Source of the DNA: Isoetes taiwanensis
Taxonomy: Eukaryota; Streptophyta; Lycopodiopsida; Isoetales; Isoetaceae
Reading direction: 5' to 3'
DNA length: 64,000 nucleotides
Assembly (NCBI GenBank): GCA_021234155.1
Contig: JAJEKV010000402.1
Coordinates: 1 to 64,000 of the forward strand
How positions within the stretch are numbered: position 1 is the first letter of the stretch; every line of letters begins with the position of its first letter. Shown here one piece after another: positions 34,011-44,062 of the stretch. Made by a program: the position numbers and the translations under genes. The notes below the pieces were generated by a model. The model was given only the letters and a program-made list of their open reading frames with translations, was not told the origin of the DNA and searched no databases.

Positions 34011-35224
34011 AACCAACGATTGAATAGACTAGTGCACTCTGGTATGTGTGTAGACTAGTGCACTCTGGTATGTGATTTTAGAGAAAACTAGTTAAGATTC
34101 ACTGTAAAACTTCTTGTACCATGTCTATACATGGAATGCATACTGCCTTGTAAATGTTTGATGTTAAGTGTAGATGTTAAAGTAGTTGTTGATTCAGGAA
34201 AATGTGAAATTGTATTTCTATCTTTCATGTTAAAGCTTTCTCTGAGGGCAAAAGGATACAATTGTTGAGCTTTTGATAAACTGAGAGACCCAATGTACTT
34301 TTTGGCCCTTGCACATTTATCATTTTTATGCTATTGATTAGCTGTTAGAGTTGGCTTTAGTGTGAAGGCTGTGGAATATTGAAAAAAGACATGGACAATG
34401 CCACTTGGAGTTTGGAGTATTCTATTCATTGGAATATGGGTTGCAATAATGATGCACATGACTCAATTAAGATTATTTTTTCGTTAAAATGCACAAGGCA
34501 AACAAAGTTGTTGCTAAAGATCAATCATCCTAGCATGTAAACAAAAATGTATATGCAGGAGTGTCAGTATGCAACATTTTCTAATACAAATCCACAAGGT
34601 GCCATTTAGAAATAATATAGATAAAATGTCTAGCTCTCTTATAATCTTGTTAAGTTCTATTGAAATACAAGTCTTTAAATAATGCAAGTTTCAAAACAAG
34701 ATTATGAAATAAAGTTTTCACTCAATGCAATGAAAATATTGCTCAGACTTCCTCGACAACCCAGGCATTCATTTTTCAATGAATCCAATACCAAAATACA
34801 CTGCTCCGTCTGAATAATCTAATCATCCTTCTTCCTTATATTCATAGGCACCAATTCTTTAGGAATCCTTACTGCAAGAGCTCGTCAGTTTCGCTCCATT
34901 CTATTTTTGAAAACCAAACATGGCAATTGATTATTTGACCGAGATCTTCATATATTTCGAGACCATTGAATCTTAGGTTCACATGTCATAATATTAACCT
35001 TTAAAATTTCACCATAGGTTAACCATTGAATAATATTCTTCTTTACTCCTTTTGCATAGGCAAACATGGCTGCATAGGTTCAAATGTGTTGTTCTTCAAT
35101 AACCTGTAACCTTCTAATAATGATGATCCCTTGAACTTGAACTGTGTAGTAAAAATTCTGTGATGAGTTCCTGCATTATATGATGTATTCAAGTCTTTTC
35201 TGTAAACCTTATTATAATATGAAC
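34011..35224. other. Intergenic AT-rich DNA
   Basis: A 23-bp direct repeat (agactagtgcactctggtat) occurs at 34,030 and 34,052, immediately after the rRNA fragment. No gene was recognised. The last few hundred bases should be the 3' side of the Copia relic that follows, but no LTR could be identified there. Confidence 0.5.
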
Positions 35225-35998
35225 TAAATCCCTTCGCTCTCCCATCATATTATAATCTCTGCAACTGATCAACCTCCTCAAGTAACTGAATTTTGATTCT
35301 GTCAGAGGTTTTGTAAGAATGTCTGCCAACTGTTGATCTATTCATACATATTGGACCTGTATAATGTTTTTATTCACCAAATTCCTAATGAAATGCACTT
35401 CTAGTTCAATATGTTTCGTCCTCTCATGTAATATAGGATTTTTTGTCATAGCAATACAACTCATGTTGTCAGAATACAGAATTAACGGATCTTCTTGAGA
35501 CATTCCCATCTCATTTAATAATCTTCTGCTCCATACTATTTCTTTGGCTGCAAGGGTTGTAGCTGAATATTCTGCTTCTGCAAATGAAAGAGCTATAGCA
35601 TTTTGCTTTTTACATTTCCATGATATAGGTCCTCCTCCTAGCATTAGAATAAACCCTGATGTTGGCTTTCTTTCATCTGGATCACAACCCCAATCTGAGT
35701 CACAGTATGACTCTAATTTAAGATTGTTTGAATCATACAAAATACCATGATTTATAGTTCCTTTCAAGTATCTGATCACCCTTTTTGCTGCTTGCCAACG
35801 CATTAATCCAAAGTTATTGCAGTCTCTGCTCAGTATATTGATAGCATATGCTATATCAGGCCTTGTGTAATTAGCCAAATAAAGTAGGCATCAAATCAAT
35901 TCCCTGTAGGGCAACTCTTGAATTTCAGCTTTTTCCTTGTCTGTCTGAGAACATTGTTCTTTTGATATCTTATTTCCTGGTACTATTGGTGTTCTGAC
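35225..35998 (-). pseudogene. Ty1/Copia retrotransposon polymerase relic (end of RT and RNase H)
   Basis: Read on the minus strand, it begins with TPIVPGNKISKEQCSQTDKE, continues with YRELI, an in-frame stop where the family has Gly, CLLYLANYTRPDIAYAINIL, then the RNase H domain (ESYCDSDWGCDPDERKPTSG, SWKCKKQNAIALSFAEAEY, ILYSDNMSCIAMTKNP, HIELEVHFIRN). After another stop in the same frame it ends with IDQQLADILTKPLTESKFSY. The order and the catalytic acidic residues (YCDSDW, SFAEAEY, LYSDN) are diagnostic of Copia. Two in-frame stops and the missing gag, integrase and most of RT make it a pseudogene. It stops abruptly at 35,998, where another retrotransposon's LTR begins. Confidence 0.9.
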
Positions 35999-37574
35999 TG
36001 TGACGTTCCCCAAGAATATACGATATAAACACGTATATCCTAGGCCCACGTCACTATACAAATCTACATTAGTAGACTTGTATTCACCAAGTGTGGGGGC
36101 ATGGCCAAGTTATTTACATAACTTAGCCAACCTTAGGAGGTGACCCATTTCCACGTGGCTTCACTCTATAGGTGATCCGCCACATGGACGTGCCCTATTG
36201 GAGCCAAGTGGCCCTCATGTGAACCCTAACACATAAAAGGCCAAACCCTAAACCTAGACCACTTTTGGCTCCACCAACCGATCCACCGGCCGTGGCCACG
36301 GCTCGGGATTCGAGGATCGTCTTGATAGCCTAGGTTGCGAGCAAGTCCCAAAGTGCAAAGCGAAAGGAGGAAGGTCATCTACTCGAACTACTTGTTAGAG
36401 ATGGAGAACTAGGGAGTCAGAGGCAGCTCGTCAGGAGAAGATAGTTCGAGTGGACCGCAGTTGAGTTGCACATTGTGTCCTAGTAGAGCCATTCTAGAAC
36501 CTATAGTTCTGAGCATGAACCGTAATCAATGAACCCTAACTATAAGTTAGATGTATGTGAGTAGGATCAGTTGTTATTCTTGTTATTTATCATGTTATAT
36601 TGATATATAATGATGGTTGATTTTATATTTGCACCTCTTGTGTATTGGAAACGGGTAGAGACCCTAGTAGCCATTATTTAGATGATGCTCCTAGTTTAGA
36701 CCCATTAATTCCCACCTGGCTACGGAGGCTATGGAGTGATCGAGTCTCCACAACGGGGTCGAGAGGCAAAGTGGAGGGGAGGACCTGTGGCTGACTCTTG
36801 GGGTCCTGGTATAGCGGGCTAGGGCTCATAGTCGGTCACTCGTGGGCCGGGTATGGGTCCGACACTTTCGGGTCAATGGTGTCGCCACGACTCTCAAGAG
36901 TTGGCGTCAGCTTGGCTCTTGTTTTGGGGGAGGTCGTCGAATGGTAACGGACGTGTGTCGCCACGATCCTCGAAAAGCCTGCCGATGGAGCCCTTTGCGA
37001 CTCGAGAGGGGGAGATGCAACCCTTCCTACCTCATCGGACCGGGGAGATGCAATCCGAAGTAGTCTCGTTGGGTGATACCATGGGATTACGTCTCAAGTA
37101 AAAAGTTACAGTCCACGACTTAGCCTATAAAAAGTATGCACAGGAGGGGCGGATGTAGTGGTCAACCCTAGCCATTGTCAATTGCCCCCCAAGTCATTGC
37201 CATAACTCGTCTAATTTCTATCCGGAGGCCCCCAACCGCCGGGTTTTCCCCTTGAGTCCGAAAGCCCCAGGTAGAAGCCTCTATTTGATGTATTTGATGC
37301 ATTATTGTATTGTTGCATTTGATGACATTGATGGATAGATTATCACTACCCTTTGAGGTATGTTATAGCTAGTGCTTATGTTTATATGTTTTGCTTCCAC
37401 TGATATAGGGATCCATAGGACGGGATGGAATGACTCCTCTGTGTCCTCTATTCGATAGTCTGGCCACCCTAGACACGAGTTAGACAGAGGGCCCATATGA
37501 TGGGTAGCCGTTGGATGGGGAAGATCCTTCAAAGTATACGGCAGGCTGTCATATATAGCACAAGGAGCGTCACA
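35999..37574 (+). mobile_element. Complete LTR (1,576 bp) of an LTR retrotransposon
   Basis: The LTR begins TGTGACG and ends CGTCACA, which are inverted copies of each other with TG...CA borders. It is followed at once by atggtatcagagc (37,575-37,587), which contains the exact primer-binding site TGGTATCAGAGC for initiator-Met tRNA. A TATA-like acataaaaggcc near 36,230 could be its promoter. The left border lies directly against the Copia relic, so this element jumped into it. Because the primer site is on the right, this is the 5' LTR of a plus-strand element. No 3' LTR was found in the window. Confidence 0.85.
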
Positions 37575-38740
37575 ATGGTATCAGAGCAATGATCTTGATT
37601 GACCAAGATCAAGCACTGGCCATTTTCCTAAATAGCTAACTGGCCTAGTAGAAAATTTGGGGTAAAACCCCAATATGAACTTCGAAATTTGGGAGATTTT
37701 TTTTCTTCCATCGTTAGAATGTCATTAGCAAGTTAAATCTAGTTGTTAGGGTAAGCTAACTTTGAATAGAGAGTAAAATACAATCCTTCTAGTAAATTTG
37801 AGCTCAAAGTTGTTCGTGAGCTGCATTTTACAAGTGAAAATTGAATGAAGAGTCATTCAATAGAAAGCTTGCAAAGAAAATGGTGCGATGACCAATATTT
37901 GGCCCAAAATAAATAGGAAAATTTTGAAAGATAGTTAACTAATTAAGAAAAGTACTTTAATTAATAATCCTTAGTTATAATATATTCACACTTAAAAAAA
38001 AAAAAGAGAGATGACCACTAAAAATCTCTTGAAAAGTACCCCCAATCCTTAGATCTTTCAAGATTCTATCCTCGAGCCCTTTCCTATTGTAAGGCGAATT
38101 CTAGGGAAAATTTTCTAGTCATCATGGAGTAGACTGAATAAGCAAGTTTCACTCAAAAGGTGACCCAGATGGGACGCAGACTCTAGTAGCTCGAATTTAC
38201 CCAACAATCCCCTTGACATCATGGTGGACGAAACCCTCGATGTTTCAGGAAGTTCCTCATGGGAAGAGGAGTTGACATCTTCACAAGAAGAAGTGGCCCA
38301 AGAGGAGCTAACAGGGAGAGCAAACCAAGGAGGTAGAGGAACAAGCACACCAAAGGATAAGAGGTAAGAGAAGGGGAGGAGGACCTGAAAAAGTGCACAA
38401 AACAAATGGGAAGATCATTAATGAGGGTGATAATAGTACGAGAGCCGAGCAAAAAGTAGGAGGAGGCCAAAAAACAAGCGGCAAGGCCACCAATTCTAAT
38501 ATGGCCAAAGATGTAGGAATCGACGAAGATTTATGTGACAAGGAAGAACCCTTTCAAGTTGAAGCATGATATCGAGCAGGAGAAGAAGGAAAGTATATAA
38601 GGAATACTTACAGTGATGGACAATTTACGATTCATGATGCTATAAGCAGAAAGTTCCCAAGTTCATCCAAAGCAGTAGATCAACATGTAGCCTCGACAAA
38701 CCACCTTCTCGACTTGAAGCCAAAGAGGGTCTGTCGCGGC
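37575..38740 (+). mobile_element. Leader and decayed gag region of the LTR retrotransposon
   Basis: The primer-binding site opens this region. A typical non-coding leader runs to about 38,120. After that comes an acidic and lysine-rich stretch (MEQTEQASFTQKVTQMGR, with stops following) that could be a degraded gag, but I see no zinc knuckle, protease or polymerase. The right boundary is arbitrary. I take it as a truncated element because no second LTR exists here. Confidence 0.5.
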
Positions 38741-39239
38741 CCAAATCAAGGCCGATGATAAGGTGATTTCGACGATCAGGAGATATCACGCAATTATGAA
38801 TAGAATTTAGTATTCTATAAACTATGCTAATTATGAGTTATAAATTGACCATTTAAGTGCTATCTAGCTCCCATAATGTTAGTTCATGCAAAATTAGGGC
38901 TAGCAATTCTGCATTGTGGGTTATGGTAGTTTTGGGGTTGTTAAGTAGCGTAAAAGCACGTTAGGGTGTCATACATTAGGGGGCAATTCATGTAAACTTT
39001 TGAGCAGGTTCTTGAATTTTAAATGTACTTATTTCATGTATAAATTTTGTCTTATATATTTAAAAAGGGCAAAATTCCCCGTTTGTTTGTAATTATGACG
39101 AGTAGAGGGTCAAGGTTGATGCGAAACTCCCGGAGGAAATTCCTCCCTCCAATTTCCTCCGGAAAATTCCCTCCGAAAAATTTCTTCCAAGAAAATTCCC
39201 GATCGAACCAAGAAAGTAGAACACAATTTGAATTTTTTC
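38741..39239. other. Intergenic DNA
   Basis: Nothing was recognised. Around 39,125-39,205 the words cctccggaaaattccc, ggaaattcctccctcc and ccgaaaaatttcttcc form a short GGAAATT-rich imperfect repeat. Confidence 0.4.
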
Positions 39240-39395
39240 GGGATCGGAAACATGCAATCTGGGTGATTTTGAAACTAATGTGGCGATCGTGAAAACATGC
39301 AATCCGGGTGATTTTGAAATTGAATGTGGCGATCGGAAAAGAACATGCAATCTGGTGATTTTGAAACCGAATGTGGCAAACATCGGATGGCATCC
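39240..39395. repeat. Tandem triplication, about 52 bp unit
   Basis: Three copies of a unit centred on catgcaatc(t/c)gggtgatttt then gaaa(c/t)(t/c)gaatgtgg(c) occur at about 39,249, 39,296 and 39,344. The first two units are closest. Read on the minus strand, open frames run through it only because the unit lacks stops. Confidence 0.75.
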
Positions 39396-39441
39396 GTGAA
39401 TTCAAAATTGTGAAGAGTAAACAACGGTGGCATGAAGTAAT

Positions 39442-42430
39442 TTGAAAGTGGGAGATGAGAAAGGGAAAAAGAAGATGGCGAGCATGATAGCGAAATTGAA
39501 AAGGGTAGTACATCCTCAAGGTATGTTACCAAAAAATAAGGACCGGTGTGCAAAATGTCGCTATTCTGTTATGAGAAAAGAAGTGAATCTCCGGCTCCTA
39601 ATCAAAGGTACTTATTTGCTTCTAGATTCTTGCAAGATCACGGGCTATTGGAGCTTTTTGAACCACGTGATTGATTTGCCTTCACAAGCGTGGTCAAGCA
39701 TGCAATTTTAGAAAACCTTTAAAGATGGATTGGAAGAGGTAAAATGCTCTAATAGTGGTGATAAATTGGCTGCCAAGCACCTCGGTTTTATCAATGGTTG
39801 TGGGTAAAAATGGTGATTTGAAGCAAAAGGGAATTGCGTGCAAGATGCTCAAATGCCATCCCAGAAATCTTTCATATCTTCGCTAGCGTAAGAAAGAGAA
39901 TGGCAATTGCTTGGTTCAAACATTTAGGCATTAGCAAAGGTGAAGGCTAGATCTGATCGTTTGGATGAAGAAACCAAGCTAAAAGTCATCGGCCTCGCTT
40001 AACAACACCAAGGTTTCACCAAAGTCTGTGGATGTGAGGAAAAAGAAGCGAAGGCAATCAAAGATCTTGACATTCCTCGGGTATTAAAGCTTTTGTCAAA
40101 GAAACTATTACATTTGGTTTCTTTGTTGTTTTCATGTACATTTTCATGCACATATGTGAACTCCTCTACTAATCTTAGTTTACTTGCTTTGATGTAGCCT
40201 TTTCTGATTCTGTTTTTGCTTCTTTGTATTATACATATAAATGAGGTTTATGGGGTCATCTACTTGCTCTTGGAAGTATTTCATGTATATTATGTGATAT
40301 ATATGTACATAGTGTATGGATGTAAGATTAAATGTGCCAAAAGTGAACTCCTTTGCCAATCTTAGTTTACTTGCTTTGATGTAGCCTTTTCGATTCTGTT
40401 TTACTTAATGTATTATACATGTAAATGAGGTTTATGGGGTCATCTACTTGCTCTTGGAAGTATTTCATGTATAATATGATATATATGTACATAGTGTAAG
40501 GATGTAGGATTAAATGTGCTATAAATTGATACTATACATAATCTATCAGACATATGTCTTGAATATGTCTGATTCAATCAAATCTTTTACATGTACAACT
40601 GATATGTCTTGGTATACATAGTATTTTTACTTATGTCTTGGATATGTAGGTATTCAATGCGTCTTCTCCAACTTACCTATTTTCTTTTTTGCAATGTGCG
40701 AAATGTATGTATGAGCGCGGCTTGGAGGAGAATCAGATGAGATGTTGGTATTAGAATGTTCGAATACCAAAACCAAGTTGCATAAGGAAATTGAAGGAGA
40801 GAAACACTTGTCGCTGTTGTGTCAAGCATGAACAAGGTGAGAATTTTGTAAAAGTTTTCAACTCTATGAGGCAGAAGTTTCACATAAATTGCGGTTGCAA
40901 TTGTGATGTATGTGTTGTTGGTACACATGATGGGGTTTGTCGGGGCACAAAAGCTTACATTTTGTAATGTTAGCCTCTTTGGAGAGAAATGGTTTGCCAA
41001 AAAGAGGAAAGGGAAGAGGGCACAATCAAGTGCATAAGGGGGATTGTGAAAAATGTGGTAAGCAAAAGATTCCTTATGTCCAAAAAGAGACCGATCGTAA
41101 TAATGAAGATGATGTTAAATGGCGGTGCTTTATCGTTATATGGACGAGAAGTCAAGGAAGGGCACTTCTAGAAGACTAAGATTGGTGGAGAAGCAAAATG
41201 GATGCTCCTTTCATGCTATCGCCATGTTTGATCACATGAAAAAGTTTGTGCATCACAAAGCTCATTGGCGAAACAAAGGAATTTAGAGAAGCATTCGTGA
41301 GTCTAAGAGATGATTCCGTGATATCAGTAGTAGACTTTGCAGAAAATTTACATTGCGCCCTTCAAAGAAGTGGTCCCGAACATTGGAATGTAGACCGATC
41401 ACTATTTTGGTACACATCACTCTCTTCAAGGTAAATGGTAAGTTGCGTAAGACCTGCTCACTTATATGTTTCGATGATAGAAGTCATGACACACATTTTG
41501 TACAACAATTGTGGTTGAAAGAGAATGGAGGATCTCACATGCGGTATCATCTCGTGTGGTCGATGGTTGTGCCGCCGGTTCAAATCGAGAAGATCATTCT
41601 ACTTCATATGCGGTACCATTGTCAAGATGGCATTGGTACAATGGAATTTCTTCGGATCGAGGGGCATGGGAAGGGGGAACATGATGGAGAGGTCGCCAAG
41701 GCCAAGCGGCTCTTGGCCGATGAGCAAAGAAGAGAGCATGGGATTGAAATAAAGGGTGCTCATGATGCCTGTGTTATTTTGAGAAACAAGAAATCTCAAG
41801 TTAAGTAGAGTGTATTGGGAAGTGAAGGAGGCTGAGATTGACAGTCAAAGCCATTTGATGTGCAACCCCTTCACGGTGTCCAAAGTCGGCATTGTGGTAT
41901 CTCCCATAAGTCCGAGGAGGACCCAACCTTCTTGATGGTTAGACCACTATCTTGTTTTTGCAAAGGTTCGCATAAACTTTGAATGGCGTGCATGTGAGTC
42001 TATTCAACACCGTGGAAAGTGGACATTGAAGAAGCTAGTCCCATGTGCACATCTCGAAGGTACGTAATTGGAATTTTAAACCGCAATGTTTGCAAATGAG
42101 GTAGAGGAGTTACATGATGTGATACGTTTGGTGATAATTTTGCTTCTTTTGCTCTTCCTCGTAATGAGGAAGATGTGCCATACTATGTTCTTGCTTGCAC
42201 TAGAGAAAAGCATGTATTGGATCAAACAGTCATTGATGATTACAAGAATGAGCATCATGCAGGTGACGCAGTCATATCAGCTTACTATTATCAGAAATTG
42301 CCAAGTTGCCATAACAAATATAAGCTGTTGGATGATAGAGAAGTATTGGTGCCGAGAGTCCGTTATTGGAGCTAAATTTCCCATGAAGAAGATAAATCAC
42401 AGTGGTTAAAGGTGCTAGTGCAGCTTTTGC
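39442..42430 (+). pseudogene. Decayed transposase-like gene of an unclassified plant family
   Basis: Broken frames in one direction keep the order of a large transposon protein that I associate with ferns, lycophytes, mosses and some invertebrates. Blocks seen are SVVDFAENLHC (about 41,320), HWNVDRSLFWYTSLSS, CFDDRSHDTHFVQQLW (about 41,470), a WS motif (about 41,560) where the family has W-S-D-G, EGHGKGEHDGEVAKAKR (about 41,663-41,710), RPLSCFCKGSHKL (about 41,940) and HHAGDAVISAYYYQKLPS (about 42,253). The spaced D...D...D/E pattern suggests an RNase H-fold (DDE) nuclease, but this is inference. An upstream Cys/Lys-rich stretch (39,500-39,720) may be its N-terminus. At least six frame breaks are present, and no terminal repeats were found. 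Confidence 0.5.
40130..40520. repeat. Tandem duplication, 187-bp period, inside the transposase-like relic
   Basis: A unit with gtgaactcct, cttagtttacttgctttgat, gtagcctttt, ggtttatggggtcatctact and atatatatgtacatagtgta appears at 40,158 and again at 40,345. The two are very similar, so this expansion is younger than the coding decay around it. It probably lies in an intron or intergenic part of the relic. Confidence 0.8.
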
Positions 42431-43289
42431 ATTGTCTCGATGATGTGCATGAGATGTTGCTAGGAAGTCTTCCCAAATGGTGGATGCCTTGGATTAGGTG
42501 AAGGCTTTGAATTTGCAAAGGTTTTGTATTGTGTTACTTTTTGAATTGAATTGAATTTGCAAAGTGGTTTTGTACCGGTGAACTACCTGGTTTGTAAAAT
42601 ATAGCATGGAACATGTTGAAGTTCAAATTGTAGACAAGTGCAAAAAGGTACACATAATTATATTTCGAGCAAATAGTACGTAAGTGTACACACTTAATAA
42701 CTTAAGAAGCGTGCCTAATCACTATGTCATTTGGAACACAATATCTCAAAGTACTATTGCATCATGCACGCCTTTCTTCCAACGGTTTTGATTTACATGT
42801 GCTACGCCAGATAGCACTTGTCGCTGGGCATTCTACGGCTATTGGAAGGCGGTCCACCCTATTGGCTGATCAACTACTTCGCAAGGATGGTCTCCCCAAG
42901 GATTATGTAGTAAACCTTGACCGCAAGTAGATTTAGCAAATTGCTTGAGTATCTGAATCATCGATTCTTCCTCAACCATTTCCCAAAGCTCAGAAGCATG
43001 GTATTCGACCTTGGATTAGTACCTGCCAAAGATATTGGGAACTTAGATTTGTTTCTTCTATATCGCTTGGTTGAAGATCTACTTGTTGGTTGAAGAATTT
43101 GACACTTGTTTTGTAGATCATTCCTTACACCTACAATGCATACAAAATTATTAGTATATCATGTGAAAGCTTAATCAGATTACCTAAGTTATGTACATCT
43201 GACTGTATTGCAAAAGCTCTACAACATACAACATCTAAGCATAATTGTATTACCTAAATTAGATACATACACTAAGATGTGCCCGTGTC
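42431..43289. other. Intergenic DNA
   Basis: No gene was recognised. A 69-codon plus-strand frame at 42,724-42,930 (LHHARLSSNGFDLHVLRQ) has no known relatives that I can name. Confidence 0.4.
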
Positions 43290-44062
43290 CTCGACTTGTT
43301 TGCTATCTGATGTACCAAAGACACTCATCTTGTACCCCACCTTCATCATCTTCACTAGATTCTTCTATTATTGTGAATCTCTTCTTTGTGATGCTAGGCT
43401 TCTTAATTAGCAAGCAACCTCTATTGCAAAAGCTCCATAAACTATCAATGTCTTCACCATATTGAGATTTTATGCATTTCACTACTGTGTCATTGTATGC
43501 ACGAGAAGTATCAAATTGATGCTCTTGGACATAAGTGGTAAAGTCATTTGCATTCTTCAAGCCTACAAACCAGTCAAATAGCCAACACAAATCTTTGTCT
43601 TCACCCAGCTAGCCTGGGATGCCATCTTGGTATGCGAGAAGAGCAACCCTCATTGAAGATACATTTGAAAGGAAGGTCAAGAATCATAACACATCTATTT
43701 CCGTGATTCGATACTTGAGGAGTGGAATATCCAAAGGGAAAAGAAATATGTTCCGTCTCCATCATTGACCTCTAAGAAGAGGGTCCAACATCTATTGCCA
43801 CCATAAATGAATTTAAATCTTGGTATGCCTTGCTCATACAACTTGTCTACAATGGCTGTCAGAACATCCAAGGGAAGATCTGACCAAACAGCCAAATCCC
43901 AATGGTTGGAACACCAGTACAACAATGATTTCGACAATGGACGACAAAAGAAGACTCCATCAGGTAATTGGATTGGCACTTGAGTGCCATTATAGTCACC
44001 GGGTGCTGATTTACAATAGTAACCCAAAATGCCTTGAGATCAAATATAATAAGCCCCTGTAG
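43290..44062 (-). pseudogene. FCP1/NIF-type (HAD) phosphatase-like fragment
   Basis: On the minus strand it starts LIIFDLK where FCP1-like proteins have the catalytic DxDx(T/V) or plant DLNG motif, then GYYCKSAPGDY, VFFCRPLSKSLLYWCSNHWD, LAVWSDLPLDVLTAIVDKLY and FKFIYGGNRCW. After a frame change follow VMILDLPFKCIFNEG, LLAYQDGIPG, a stop, LGEDKDLCWLFDWFVGLKNA and NDFTTYVQEHQF. The R-P-x-x-x-x-F/L-L, AVWS, I/L-x-D-D/L-S/P-P-x-K and terminal L-x-x-L...V-x-x-H-x-F elements come in the family's order. FCP1/NIF proteins remove phosphate from RNA polymerase II tails or other proteins. The substituted second catalytic position, the frameshift and the stop argue for a pseudogene. It may belong to the neighbouring transposon as captured cargo. 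Confidence 0.65.

Noticed and set aside
36842-37101. Overlapping plus-strand frames with Arg/Gly-rich products
   Set aside because: They fall inside the LTR and have no domain; the higher GC content of the LTR explains the open frames.
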